Below, in pieces: positions 1 to 8,834 of a stretch of DNA of 64,000 nucleotides. Origin of the DNA: Paucimonas sp. GTDB taxonomy: Bacteria; Pseudomonadota; Gammaproteobacteria; Pseudomonadales; Pseudomonadaceae. The stretch lies in assembly GCA_031253995.1 (NCBI GenBank), contig JAIRVG010000060.1, positions 62,001-126,000 of the forward strand, given 5' to 3'. Under the pieces are notes generated by a model. That model did not search any database. It was not told the DNA's origin and was given only the letters and a program-made list of their open reading frames with translations. Position 1 is the stretch's first letter, and each line of letters begins with the position of its first letter. The translations under genes were made by a program, and so were the position numbers.

Positions 1-1
1 A

Positions 2-1687
2 ATCCGCTTCACCCGTTGGGGCCAGCAGTTCTGGCAGATCGCCGGCCCCTACCTGAGTCCCCGGCACAGCTGGCGGCCGCTGCTGGCCTATGCCCTGCTG
101 GTCGTCCTGGCGCTGTTCGCCGTGCGCCTGAACGTGCTGTTTTCCTTCTGGTACAACGGTTTCTACAGTGCCTTGCAGGGCCTGGACCAGAGGGCGTTCT
201 GGTACCTGCTGGGGGTGTTCGCGGTGCTGGCGACCATCCATGTGCTGCGTGTGCTGTTCACCTACTACGTGACCCAGGCCTTCAACATCCGCTGGCGCAC
301 CTGGCTCACCGAGCGCCTGACCCGCGACTGGGTGGACGGCGACGCCTACTACCGCGGCCAGTTCCTGGAAACCCCGGTGGACAACCCGGACCAGCGCATC
401 GAGCTGGACGTGACCACCTTCGTCAGCGGCTCGGTAAGCCTGTCGCTGGGAGCGATCAGTGCGCTGGTGTCACTGGTGGCTTTCACCGGGATCCTCTGGG
501 GCCTGTCGGCACCGTTGACGGTGGCCGGCGTGGAGGTGCCGCGGGCCATGGTCTTCGCCGTTTACGTCTACGTGCTGATCGCCACCTGGATCGCCTTCCG
601 CCTCGGCAAGCCGCTGATCCGCCTGAACTTCCTCAACGAGAAACTGACGGCGAACTTCCGATATGCGTTGATGCGCCTGCGTGAATACGCGGAAAACGTG
701 GCCTTCTACCAGGGCTCGGCCATCGAACGCGACACCCTGCTGGGCCGCTTCTCGGCCTTGATCATGAACGTCTGGGCCCTGGTGTTCCGAAGCCTGAAAT
801 TCGACGGCTTCAACCTTGCGGTCAGCCAGGTGGCGGTGGTGTTCCCCTTCATTCTCCAGGCGCCGCGCTTCTTCAGCGGGGCGATCAAGCTGGGTGACGT
901 GATGCAGACCTCGCAGGCCTTCGGCCAGGTGCAGGACTCGCTGTCGTTCTTCCGTGAGTCCTACGACACCTTCGCCCAGTACCGCGCCACCCTCGACCGT
1001 CTCACCGGCTTCCTCGACGCCAACCGCCAGGCCCGCGCCCTGCCCCACGTGCAGCGGGTCAACCAGGCCGACGTCCTGGATATCCGCGGGATGCAGGTGA
1101 TGCGCCCGGACGGGCATGCGCTGCTGAGCGACTTCGACCTGAGCCTGAAGCCGGGGGATTCGCTGCTGATCAAGGGGCCTTCGGGCTGTGGCAAGACCAC
1201 GCTGCTGCGTGCGGTGGCCGGACTATGGCCCTATGCCGAGGGCGAGGTGCGTTGCCCCGGCGGTACCGAAGCGTTGTTCCTCTCCCAGCGGCCATACCTG
1301 CCCTTGGGCATGTTGCGCACCGCGGTGGCCTATCCGGCGATCGGCCTGCCGGACGACGACGAGCGACTGGGCCAGGCCCTGCGCGAGGTCAATCTCGGGC
1401 ATCTGGTGGACAAGCTGGAAGACAGCAACGACTGGGCGCGGATTCTCTCCGTCGGAGAACAGCAGCGCCTGGCCTTCGCCCGGGTGCTGTTCAACCGGCC
1501 GCGTATCGTGTTCCTCGACGAGTCCACCTCGGCCATGGACGAGGGGCTGGAGCATGCACTGTACGGGCTGCTGCGCGAGCGCATGAAGGACAGCATGCTG
1601 GTCAGCGTCGGCCATCGGGCGACGTTGGCCGGGTTCCATAGTCATCATCTGGAACTGGATGGCCAGGGCGGTTGGAAGGTCGCCTGA
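2..1687 (+). CDS. ABC transporter, fused permease/ATPase, SbmA/BacA-like family (5' end outside window)
   Basis: The frame is open from the left edge, so the start lies outside the window; a GTG at 122 is internal because the residues before it form a plausible first membrane segment. The N-terminal ~330 residues form a hydrophobic ABC_membrane_2 type domain. The C-terminal ATPase has a Walker A (GPSGCGKTT), a signature (LSVGEQQRLAFARVL), a Walker B (RIVFLDESTSAMD) and an H-loop (SVGHRAT). The family (SbmA/BacA/YddA, PF06472) moves peptides or very long-chain fatty acyl compounds across the inner membrane. It is followed closely by convergent genes. The substrate cannot be told from sequence. 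Confidence 0.85.
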   Translation: MRFTRWGQQFWQIAGPYLSPRHSWRPLLAYALLVVLALFAVRLNVLFSFWYNGFYSALQGLDQRAFWYLLGVFAVLATIHVLRVLFTYYVTQAFNIRWRTWLTERLTRDWVDGDAYYRGQFLETPVDNPDQRIELDVTTFVSGSVSLSLGAISALVSLVAFTGILWGLSAPLTVAGVEVPRAMVFAVYVYVLIATWIAFRLGKPLIRLNFLNEKLTANFRYALMRLREYAENVAFYQGSAIERDTLLGRFSALIMNVWALVFRSLKFDGFNLAVSQVAVVFPFILQAPRFFSGAIKLGDVMQTSQAFGQVQDSLSFFRESYDTFAQYRATLDRLTGFLDANRQARALPHVQRVNQADVLDIRGMQVMRPDGHALLSDFDLSLKPGDSLLIKGPSGCGKTTLLRAVAGLWPYAEGEVRCPGGTEALFLSQRPYLPLGMLRTAVAYPAIGLPDDDERLGQALREVNLGHLVDKLEDSNDWARILSVGEQQRLAFARVLFNRPRIVFLDESTSAMDEGLEHALYGLLRERMKDSMLVSVGHRATLAGFHSHHLELDGQGGWKVA

Positions 1688-1708
1688 GTCAGCCCGCCGC
1701 AGCACCCA

Positions 1709-2674
1709 TCAGAACAGCAGGGTCCTGGTGTCGCACGCTTCACAATTGCGTGCGCGGCTGAAAAGCTGGTTGCCCGTCAGGGCCTTGCCGTGCTGCGGAC
1801 AGAACACCGCCTTGCACTTGGGACAGCGGTGCCATTGGGAAAAGTACGACGGATTGTCATGCGTGCGTCGCTGCCGACAGGAATAACAGGCATGCGTATC
1901 CGTTGCCTGGATATTGTCCATAAGCTTCAATCCGTGGTGATGCTCCAGGAGTTCGACCCTGCACACCGAGTCTTCCAGCGACCCGGAGTACAAGGCAAAG
2001 CCGGGGTTCTTGACCGCATAGGACATGTTCATCTGCATCACATCGAGCTGGTGAGTGCGAGGCAGGTCGACCTTTTTCGTGTTCAGGATGTCCTGGTAAA
2101 ACTTCTTCTCCACGTTCCACTTTTTATCCTGGATCGCTTCGCCGTAGACGACGACACGGTCGAGGTCGGAGGTGATATGGGTGTGACGCAGCTCTTCGAA
2201 CTGGTCGATGTCGCCATGATCGGAGGAAGGCTTGGCGCCGGTCTTTTCCAGGAGCAAGGCCACGAACACCCGTTTGCCGCTGGTCACGATGTTCACCGAG
2301 ATGCCGTAATGCACGGGAAAGTACCGGCTCCAGCCGAGCCAGTCGCCACTCGAAGGGCCCAGGGCGTAATTGGGACCATAGCGCTTTTCATACGGATGAT
2401 TGTGATAGGTACCGATGAACCCGAGCTGGCCGCTGCTGTCCGGCAGTTTCAGATCCAGTGCATCGAACTTGCCGGTGACGGTCGGCGTGTCAAGCGCCAG
2501 CTGACCAAGAATGCTGTTCCACGACAGGCAGTTGCCCATCTCCAGCACCGCCGTTTCCGACTCGGTCTTGGTCGTCTTGATCGCTTCGTGAAGATATCCA
2601 GGAAGGGTCAGGTATGCGGGCACGAGCTTTTTCGACTCTTTCAGCTCAAGCTCAACGAACTTGTTGATATCCAT
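1709..2674 (-). CDS. JAMM/MPN+ metalloprotease-like protein with C-terminal zinc ribbon
   Basis: Seen: a central domain carrying the full JAMM signature, with an upstream Glu (E40 or E45), the pair H91-x-H93 in TYHNHP, then S108-x-x-D111 in PSSGDW. The C-terminal ~65 residues contain CYSC, CPKC, CPQH and CEAC, which together suit a two-zinc ribbon or treble clef. Known: JAMM enzymes are zinc isopeptidases or proteases cutting ubiquitin-like tails or peptides. Inferred: an active metal peptidase of unknown substrate; no ubiquitin-like or E1-like partner is adjacent. The ATG at 2674 is chosen because AAGGA lies 8 nt upstream; an in-frame ATG at 2716 lacks a good site. It converges on the ABC transporter gene and stands alone. 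Confidence 0.6.
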   Translation of the reverse strand: MDINKFVELELKESKKLVPAYLTLPGYLHEAIKTTKTESETAVLEMGNCLSWNSILGQLALDTPTVTGKFDALDLKLPDSSGQLGFIGTYHNHPYEKRYGPNYALGPSSGDWLGWSRYFPVHYGISVNIVTSGKRVFVALLLEKTGAKPSSDHGDIDQFEELRHTHITSDLDRVVVYGEAIQDKKWNVEKKFYQDILNTKKVDLPRTHQLDVMQMNMSYAVKNPGFALYSGSLEDSVCRVELLEHHHGLKLMDNIQATDTHACYSCRQRRTHDNPSYFSQWHRCPKCKAVFCPQHGKALTGNQLFSRARNCEACDTRTLLF

Positions 2675-2852
2675 TGGCACATCCTTGTAAAGGCCCGGAC
2701 AGGGAGGGAGCTTCATCGCAGCAGGAGGATGCTAGCACGTTGCCTTTATCAGGCCTGGAAGAAAACGCCATTGCGCAAAGTAACCCGTCGCTGCGGCTAC
2801 GACCGCCCGCTCCGCCATCAACTCCAAACCGACCCACGGAGCCAGCGTGAAC

Positions 2853-3494
2853 TCACGCTTTACCCTCCACCACGTCGTAATGCACGGACAACTGCCCCTT
2901 CTTCTCCTTGGTCTTCAGGATCCGCACGCCCGCTATCACACCGGTCGACACCACATGAGTGCCCCCGCAACCCTGCATGGGCAGCGAGCCGAAACCGACC
3001 GTCCGCATTCCTTGTTCATCCCGCAGGTGTCGTGGCTCATCGGCGACAATCAACTGGTTCACCGCCTGTTCCAGCGCCCCACCGGTGATGTCCTGCGCCT
3101 GCGGCTGCCAATCGAAGACCACGCGGCACTCACCGGGCCAGTGATGCCCCTTGACCGCCCGCCATCCTGCCCGTTCACCGACGCAGGCAATCAGGTGCCC
3201 GGCCGAGTGCAACCGGGCATGCAGCAGCCGGGCCTCGGCGGCTACCTCTATCGTGACCGGTCCTGGCGGGATCGCCTGGGCCACGGTATGCAGCACCTCG
3301 CTTTCCGTCTGCCCGACCGCCTCGACCGCGACGCCGCCGATAAATCCCTGGTCGGCAAGCTGTCCGCCCCCTTGCGGGTGAAACAGGGTTTCGGCCAGGA
3401 CTACCTGGTATCGACCATCCTCCAGGGGCCGGCAATCGACGACCCGGGTTTCCAGGGTCAGTTCGTCGGAGAAGAAATAAGCACGCTGCGTCAT
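2853..3494 (-). CDS. Alanyl-tRNA editing protein, AlaX-like
   Basis: Free-standing homologue of the AlaRS editing domain, which deacylates mischarged Ser- or Gly-tRNA(Ala) in the cytoplasm. Seen: the metal-binding HxxxH motif (H96-SAG-H100) and the second metal motif CGGTH (C176, H180), together with the N-terminal beta-barrel segment FHPQGGGQ found in AlaRS and AlaX. The 213-residue length suits the short-to-medium AlaX types without a C-Ala domain. It lies alone between the JAMM gene and the AraC gene, all on the minus strand, separated by 93-180 bp. Function is assigned from the motifs. Confidence 0.88.
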   Translation of the reverse strand: MTQRAYFFSDELTLETRVVDCRPLEDGRYQVVLAETLFHPQGGGQLADQGFIGGVAVEAVGQTESEVLHTVAQAIPPGPVTIEVAAEARLLHARLHSAGHLIACVGERAGWRAVKGHHWPGECRVVFDWQPQAQDITGGALEQAVNQLIVADEPRHLRDEQGMRTVGFGSLPMQGCGGTHVVSTGVIAGVRILKTKEKKGQLSVHYDVVEGKA

Positions 3495-3587
3495 CTACAA
3501 GATCCTCAACCAGCAGGAAGATGCCCTGCCACGACCGCAAGCGTAAGGAGGCGAACAGGTGCCAGGCTTGTAAAAAATTGAGCGGGC

Positions 3588-4394
3588 TCAGTAGCCGGAA
3601 GGCGCGACGCCGAAGGCCTGCTTGAAAGCGCGGTTGAAATGGCTCTGGTCGTAGAAGCCGACCTCCTGGGCCACCCGGGCCAGGTCCCAGCGCCTCTGGC
3701 CCAGCAAGACGCAGGCGTGCTCCAGACGCAGGCGCACCAGCCAGGCATGGGGCGTCATGCCGATGGTCTGCTTGAACAGCTTGAGGAACTGGAAGCGCTC
3801 AAGGCCACACAGCGCCGCCAGGTCGGACAGGCTGATCTTTTCCGCCAGGTGGCTCATGCAGTAGTCCTTGACCCACTGCCATTGCACCGGCGACAGCGTG
3901 CCCTTGACGAACTGCGGCTTGATCATCCGCGCCTGGGCGAACAGCCGGCCCAGCAGCACCAGCCACTGCGTCTCGGCGAACAGCGGATCGCTGTGCCCTT
4001 CGCCGAGGGCCTGGTGCAGCCCGATCAGTTGCCTGGCCAGCCGCTCGTCCTGCAGGACCGCTCCACCCAGCAGGGCGAAGTCGTTGCGCCCGGTGATTTC
4101 CTCGGTGACCTCGCCCAGCAGGCCGGCGGGTACGCGGAAGGTCTTCAGCGTGTAGGAGTCGGCATCGGCCAGGATGCCGTCATGCATCTCGCACGGCGGC
4201 ATCAACTGGATGCTGCCCGGCGCCAGCAGCACCGACTCGCCATGCAGCACCTGTCGCTGCACGCCCTCGGAGATCAGGCCCACATGGTAGTCAAGGTGGT
4301 AATGGCGGTCGAAACGGAAACTGGAAAACCGGCCCTCGCTCAGTACCAGGCCGGGAAATGCCTGGTTGCGCCGGTATTCCACGCGATCTGCCAT
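3588..4394 (-). CDS. AraC-family transcriptional regulator
   Basis: A 268-residue protein with an N-terminal cupin-like ligand domain (HYHLDYHVGLISEG) and a C-terminal double helix-turn-helix. The second helix region (VAQEVGFYDQSHFNRAFK) matches the AraC consensus. The ATG at 4394 is chosen because a GAGG lies 5 nt upstream; ATGs further upstream would overlap the preceding peptidase gene. It is 28 bp downstream of the P1 peptidase, so the two may be co-transcribed, and it could regulate that gene or an amino-acid exporter elsewhere. Nothing ties it to the steroid genes. Confidence 0.85.
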   Translation of the reverse strand: MADRVEYRRNQAFPGLVLSEGRFSSFRFDRHYHLDYHVGLISEGVQRQVLHGESVLLAPGSIQLMPPCEMHDGILADADSYTLKTFRVPAGLLGEVTEEITGRNDFALLGGAVLQDERLARQLIGLHQALGEGHSDPLFAETQWLVLLGRLFAQARMIKPQFVKGTLSPVQWQWVKDYCMSHLAEKISLSDLAALCGLERFQFLKLFKQTIGMTPHAWLVRLRLEHACVLLGQRRWDLARVAQEVGFYDQSHFNRAFKQAFGVAPSGY

Positions 4395-4422
4395 AGGGAC
4401 CTCGGACATCAGGGGGGCGACA

Positions 4423-5523
4423 CTATACCGGGTCTGCCGGTTTCCAGCCTGTCTGGCGCAGCGCCGCCAGCAAGCGCTCGCCCTCAAGTGCCGGCACCGG
4501 GACACCGTCCGCCGTGTGCATGTCGACGCCGGCCAGCAAGGCATTGACGATCGCTTCTTCCACCGCCTCCGCCGCCGCACTGAACAACGGGCTGATATGG
4601 TCGTTGTTGACCATCGCCACGCCCTGGGAGAACGCCACGCCCTTGCGGCCGTAGCCGGCTGGCGGCAGTTGCTGGTCCGCAGTGGAGAACGCCAGGAACA
4701 GATCGCCGCTGGAGTCCTCGGTGCCGCCGCCGGTGCGGGCGATGCCGATGGACGCGCGCTGCGCCAGGCGCTGGCACTGGTGCGGCAGCAAGGGGGCGTC
4801 CGTGGCGATCACCACCACGATCGAGCCCATGCCCGGTTCGCCACGTTTGGCGAACGGCGACGGCAGGTCGCCCAGCACCCGTCCGACCGGATAACCATCC
4901 ACCCGCAGCTCGCGGCGTTGCCCATGGTTGGCCTGCAACAGCGCACCCACGGTCCAGCCACCCTGCTCCGCCGACAGCTTGCGCGACGCGGTGCCGATGC
5001 CGCCCTTGAACTCGTGGCAGATCATCCCGGTGCCGCCGCCGACGGCGCCCTCACCCACGGGCCCGGATCTGGCATCCGCCAGCGCCGCACGGACATGCTC
5101 GGGGCGCACATGCTGGCCCCAGATGTCGTTGAGCACGCCGTCATAGGTTTCCATCACCACCGGCATGCACCAGTAGGTGGACGGATCGGCCAGGGAATCG
5201 CGCTCGGCAGCGATCAGGGCATCGCGTACCGTGCCGACGCTGTGGGTGTTGGTGAAGGCGATGGGCGTGGTCAGCAGGCCTGCTTCGCGAATCCATTCCA
5301 GGCCGGTGGCGTCGCCATTGCCGTTGAGGACATGGACGCCGGCGAAGCTGGGTTGCAGGCGCGCTTCGCCTGGGCGGGGCTGGATCACGGTGACGCCGGT
5401 GCGGACCGTCTGGCCCTCGATCAGGGTGCAGTGACCGACGCGAACGCCGGGGACGTCGGTGATGGCGTTGAGTTCGCCGGGGGTGCCGAGGCCGGTGGTG
5501 ATGCCGAGTTGACGGGCGCGCAT
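4423..5523 (-). CDS. P1-family (DmpA/BapA-type) aminopeptidase
   Basis: N-terminal-nucleophile hydrolase of the DmpA family, which cleaves D-amino-acid or beta-amino-acid N-termini of peptides. Seen: 366 residues with the glycine-rich GGGTGMICHEFKGGIG stretch and the self-cleavage site at GMG233-S234-IVVVIATDAPL, where Ser becomes the N-terminal nucleophile of the small subunit. The start at 5523 has GGAG 5 nt upstream. No signal peptide is visible, so it is probably cytoplasmic. It is upstream of the AraC gene and downstream of the yjfC-like operon, separated by a repeat. Confidence 0.85.
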   Translation of the reverse strand: MRARQLGITTGLGTPGELNAITDVPGVRVGHCTLIEGQTVRTGVTVIQPRPGEARLQPSFAGVHVLNGNGDATGLEWIREAGLLTTPIAFTNTHSVGTVRDALIAAERDSLADPSTYWCMPVVMETYDGVLNDIWGQHVRPEHVRAALADARSGPVGEGAVGGGTGMICHEFKGGIGTASRKLSAEQGGWTVGALLQANHGQRRELRVDGYPVGRVLGDLPSPFAKRGEPGMGSIVVVIATDAPLLPHQCQRLAQRASIGIARTGGGTEDSSGDLFLAFSTADQQLPPAGYGRKGVAFSQGVAMVNNDHISPLFSAAAEAVEEAIVNALLAGVDMHTADGVPVPALEGERLLAALRQTGWKPADPV

Positions 5524-5540
5524 GGGAGCTCCTTTCAGGG

Positions 5541-5592
5541 AACAACACATCACTCATTGGATGGGCGCGGACCTGTGGGAGCGGGTCCGCGC
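5541..5592. repeat. Copy of the 'AACAACACATnACTCATTG' dispersed repeat with hairpin
   Basis: The tract AACAACACATCACTCATTGG is followed by a 9-bp inverted repeat (GCGCGGACC / GGTCCGCGC, 5565-5592). The same lead sequence recurs near 50625 and 58216, so this is one of three copies in the window. It sits between the yjfC-like gene and the peptidase gene and may also act as a terminator. Confidence 0.6.
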
Positions 5593-5636
5593 AAGGCCCC
5601 CTACCCTATGCCCCTGCCTACCCCTGCCGCAACCAC

Positions 5637-6791
5637 TCAGTCGATCACGACATGGGGCAGGAAGCGGCTGGTGTCCTTGGTGATCAGGCTGTCGTCCTCG
5701 CGGATGCCGATCCCCGAGGCCACGTCGCCGATCACCCATGAGCCGACCAGGGTGTAGCTGTCGCCGAAACGCGGCAGCGGCACGAACTCCTGGAGGATGT
5801 ACGGCGCATCGGTGTAGGGCCCGTCCTCGGCGAGGAACTGGCCTTCCGGAGTGCGCAACTCGATATTCGCGCCCTCGCGGGAGAAGTACGGCTTGCGCAC
5901 CCAGCCTGCCGGTACCGGACGTTGCGGCTCGCGGTCGACGAAGGTCGGCAGCAGGTTCGGATGCCCTTCGTTGAACTCCCAGAGCAAGGCGAGGATGCCC
6001 TTGTTGCTGACGATGGACTTCCACGCCGGCTCCACGAACTGGGTGTCGCAACCCGGCACCGCCTGGCCGAACGGCTCGTGGAAGATGTGTTCCCAGGCGT
6101 GCAGCTTGAACAGGCGCTGGATCCACTGGCCGTCCAGGTCGACGAACTGCCCGTCGCGCAGGCCGATATCCTCGATATCGATATGTCGCGCGTCGATCCC
6201 GGTGTGGGCCGCCATGCGCCGCAGGAAATCCGTGGTGCCACGGTCTTCCCGGGAGCCGGACATGGCCGAGAAGTGGAACGGTGCGTCGTTGGGAAAGGCG
6301 CCGAACGCCTGGACCAGGTCTTCGGCGATGGTATTGAACTGGGTCGCCCTGGCCGGCAGCACCCCGGCGGTGACCTGGTGCTCCAGCCACAACAGCTGCA
6401 CCGAGCCGGCTTCGAGCAGGCTGGTGGGCGTGTCGTAGTTGGCTTCGATGCACCTGGCCGGGCCGTTGCCGTCGTAGATGAAGTCGAAACGCCCGTAGAG
6501 GTGCGGATGCCCTTCCCGCCACGAATCGCGGACCAGGTCGAAGAACGCCGGCGGAATCGCCAGGCGGGTCAGCAGTTCCTCCGACTCCACCACCCGCTCC
6601 ACCGCGTCCAGGCACATGGCATGGACATCCTGGGTCGGCGCTTCCAGGTCATCGCTGATCTGCCGCTCGCTGAACTGGTAGTAGCCACGCTCGTCCCAGT
6701 AGCGCTCGCCGTCGATGGTATGGAAGTCGAAGCCTTCGTTTTCGACGATGCGCTGCCAGTCCGGCCGTTCCTCGATGCTGATCTTCTTCAT
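5637..6791 (-). CDS. yjfC: Glutathionylspermidine synthase-like ATP-grasp protein (YjfC/YgiC family)
   Basis: A 384-residue homologue of the C-terminal synthetase domain of glutathionylspermidine synthase, without the amidase domain. The sequence shows the family blocks RFDFIYDGNGPARCIEANYDTP near residue 130 and PYILQEFVPLP near the C-terminus. YjfC/YgiC proteins are predicted ATP-grasp ligases whose acceptor is unknown. It is the last gene of a five-gene minus-strand operon (12 bp after the YgiB-like lipoprotein), matching the order of the Escherichia coli yjfJKLMC cluster. Confidence 0.88.
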   Translation of the reverse strand: MKKISIEERPDWQRIVENEGFDFHTIDGERYWDERGYYQFSERQISDDLEAPTQDVHAMCLDAVERVVESEELLTRLAIPPAFFDLVRDSWREGHPHLYGRFDFIYDGNGPARCIEANYDTPTSLLEAGSVQLLWLEHQVTAGVLPARATQFNTIAEDLVQAFGAFPNDAPFHFSAMSGSREDRGTTDFLRRMAAHTGIDARHIDIEDIGLRDGQFVDLDGQWIQRLFKLHAWEHIFHEPFGQAVPGCDTQFVEPAWKSIVSNKGILALLWEFNEGHPNLLPTFVDREPQRPVPAGWVRKPYFSREGANIELRTPEGQFLAEDGPYTDAPYILQEFVPLPRFGDSYTLVGSWVIGDVASGIGIREDDSLITKDTSRFLPHVVID

Positions 6792-6803
6792 CGTGCCCTG
6801 CCC

Positions 6804-7595
6804 TCAACCGCCGAAGCCGGAACTCTTGCCACCCCAGCCGCTGCGCGCCGTGGCCTGCTGGCCGAAGCCGCCGCGGGAGATGCTGGAGCTGACGCTGGAG
6901 CCCGAGTTGGAACGGAACGATGACGTCGTGCTGCTGGAGCGCGACGAGCCGGAGCCACCGTAGTAGCCGGAGGAACTGCCCTGCCGGTCGTCCTTCTTGT
7001 AGCGCTGCGGCTGGGTGGAACGGCTGAAGGTCTTGCCCTGCTCGATCTGCCGCGACAGGGTCGAGGTCTGGTAGCTGCCGCGGGAATCGCGGTTCTGGTA
7101 GACCGGTTGCGACTGGTAGCGCGGCGCGCTGCGGTTGCTCATGGCATTGCCGATCAGCATCCCGGCCAGGGCGCCAGCACCCGCCGCGGCGACGGTGCTG
7201 CCGATGCCACTGGACGAGGCGCCCTGTTGCGCGGCCTGCTGCTGGATCTGTTCGACCTGGGCCTTGGGCATTTCGCCGGACGCGGCCAGCTCGAACCCGG
7301 CCATCTGCGGCATGAACTGGCCGTCCGAGGTGGGCTGGCAATAACGCTCGACGAAGTCGGCGTCGCAGGCGGCGCGGTCGGCGTAGACCGGGGCGACCTT
7401 GCGGTGGTCGACCATGGCCTGGATATAGGCATCGGAACACACGTCCACGGGGAACTTGGCGTCGACACAGGCCTGGACGTTCTTGAAGTTGTCCTTCACC
7501 GACCAGGTGACGGTCTGTTCGGGATCGCTGCAACCGCTGATGGCCAAGGGCAGCGCGCCCAGCAGCAGGAGCTTGGCGGAACTACGGGGTCTCAT
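6804..7595 (-). CDS. yjfM: DUF1190 / YgiB-YjfM family lipoprotein
   Basis: The first 21 residues form a lipoprotein signal ending in the lipobox LAISGC, so the mature protein is anchored through the Cys of SGC. A Cys-containing N-terminal domain follows (VQACVDAKFPVDVC...RYCQPTSDGQF). Then come a Gly/Ala-rich segment able to insert in membrane (near 125-150) and a long Ser/Gly/Arg-rich low-complexity tail ending KSSGFGG. This layout is typical of DUF1190 (UPF0441). It lies between the DUF350 and ATP-grasp genes in the yjf-type operon. Biochemical function is unknown. Confidence 0.88.
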   Translation of the reverse strand: MRPRSSAKLLLLGALPLAISGCSDPEQTVTWSVKDNFKNVQACVDAKFPVDVCSDAYIQAMVDHRKVAPVYADRAACDADFVERYCQPTSDGQFMPQMAGFELAASGEMPKAQVEQIQQQAAQQGASSSGIGSTVAAAGAGALAGMLIGNAMSNRSAPRYQSQPVYQNRDSRGSYQTSTLSRQIEQGKTFSRSTQPQRYKKDDRQGSSSGYYGGSGSSRSSSTTSSFRSNSGSSVSSSISRGGFGQQATARSGWGGKSSGFGG

Positions 7596-7609
7596 GGGCT
7601 TCTCCTTGC

Positions 7610-8035
7610 TCAGGCCGACGGGGTCATGCAGGCCGAGTTGAGGAAGCCGACGCTGATGGCAACGGCGGCGGCATAGATGGCCGCGGCCAGTTCACCTTCG
7701 ACGATGCGTTTCGACAGGCCCTTGAGCACCAGGCTGGTGCCGACGAAGGCCAGCAGTTGCACGACCGCGGCGATCAGCGCCCAGACCACCACGTCGACCA
7801 CGCTGATGCTGTAGGCGATGACGTTGCTCGCCGGCAGGGCGAAACCGATCAGCGAACCGCCCAGGGCGATGGCCGCCGCCGGGTTGTTCTGGCGGATCTG
7901 GTCGAACTCCTTGTGCGGGGTGATCAGGGTGTAGAGGAACTGGAACAGGGCGAACAGCGCCAGGGCGACGACGATGTAGAGGACGAATCCGAATACGGCG
8001 GTCGCGTCGAGCGACAGTCGGAGTGCTTCGAGCAT
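7610..8035 (-). CDS. yjfL: DUF350 membrane protein (YjfL family)
   Basis: A 141-residue protein with four predicted hydrophobic segments (about 13-35, 52-72, 80-105 and 118-136), matching the two-fold repeated DUF350 architecture. The motif NPAAAIALGGSLIGFALP is characteristic. Its place between the DUF1190 and DUF2491 genes is conserved in yjf-type operons. It is an inner-membrane protein of unknown activity, probably working with the PspA-like protein of the same operon. Confidence 0.88.
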   Translation of the reverse strand: MLEALRLSLDATAVFGFVLYIVVALALFALFQFLYTLITPHKEFDQIRQNNPAAAIALGGSLIGFALPASNVIAYSISVVDVVVWALIAAVVQLLAFVGTSLVLKGLSKRIVEGELAAAIYAAAVAISVGFLNSACMTPSA

Positions 8036-8047
8036 GGTGCTTCCTTG

Positions 8048-8719
8048 TCAGATAACGGTGATATCGGTGAGTTGCAGGGTGATGCCGACGGCGGTGGACA
8101 GCGCGACGTTGCCCTCCTCGTCTTCCTCGACGGAGAACAGCAGGAATTCCCGGCGGTTCACCAGGTCGATGTCGCGGGCGTAGAGCATGCTGTGGTGACG
8201 CACGCGGTAGCGGGTTTCCGGGTTGCGCACCTGTTCATCCATGGGCACCAGTTCGGTCTGGCCGTCTTCCGTGCCCCACTGGCGCTGGTATTCGATGCCG
8301 TCCAGTTCGAAGGTCGGCAGGCCGATGAGCGACTGCGGGCCGGTCAGGCGCAGCAGTTCGTCGCGGCTGTTGATCGGGGCGACCTGGTGGTAGCCGAAGA
8401 GGATGATGTCCTCGATGTCCTCGGCGGCGTTGCCGTGCATCACCACCTGCAGGAAGTAGTCCTCGTCGTCCAGGTAGAAGCGCTCCAGGCGCGTGCCCTG
8501 GCCGAGGTCGAGGGTGCCTGTGGCCCAGACCTTCTCGTCGCCCGGGAGGACCAGGGTCGAGGTGTCGGCGAGCAGCAGAGACAGGTGTTTGTCCAGGCAG
8601 AGCATGCGCTCGGGGGCCAGGCCGAGGGGGGCTTGCGGGGCGGTGGTGGTGGTCGTGGTGGTGACAGCCGCGGTCGGCAGGGGGGCCTGCAGACCGAGCA
8701 TGCGTTTGATCCAGCTCAT
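8048..8719 (-). CDS. yjfK: DUF2491 family protein (YjfK family)
   Basis: A 223-residue soluble protein of the DUF2491 family. The ATG at 8719 (MSWIKRMLG) has GGAT upstream; an upstream in-frame ATG would read through a REP element and is rejected. After a short Pro/Thr linker the domain contains KVWATGTLDLGQGTRLERFYLDDEDYFLQV in its middle. It is 12 bp from the DUF350 gene. Function unknown; co-conserved with PspA-type and ATP-grasp partners. Confidence 0.85.
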   Translation of the reverse strand: MSWIKRMLGLQAPLPTAAVTTTTTTTAPQAPLGLAPERMLCLDKHLSLLLADTSTLVLPGDEKVWATGTLDLGQGTRLERFYLDDEDYFLQVVMHGNAAEDIEDIILFGYHQVAPINSRDELLRLTGPQSLIGLPTFELDGIEYQRQWGTEDGQTELVPMDEQVRNPETRYRVRHHSMLYARDIDLVNRREFLLFSVEEDEEGNVALSTAVGITLQLTDITVI

Positions 8720-8748
8720 CAATGATCCTTGAAATTTGCAGGGTCCCA

Positions 8749-8819
8749 ATCGCTGGCAAGCCAGCTCCCACAAGGACCGCATGCACCACGAACCCTGTGG
8801 GAGCCGGCTTGCCGGCGAT
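8749..8819. repeat. REP pair (inverted)
   Basis: Two inverted arms, ATCGCTGGCAAGCCAGCTCC and its near-complement ending GGCTTGCCGGCGAT, with CCACAAGG / CCCTGTGGG inside. This is the classic Pseudomonas REP pair, placed between the PspA-like and DUF2491 genes. It may stabilise or attenuate the operon message. Confidence 0.85.
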
Positions 8820-8834
8820 GAGGCCCGGGAGACC

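Noticed and set aside
3588..4394. AraC regulator as the steroid-cluster regulator
   Set aside because: It sits next to the P1 peptidase gene, has no copy of the 18-bp motif nearby and is separated from the steroid genes by the unrelated yjf operon.
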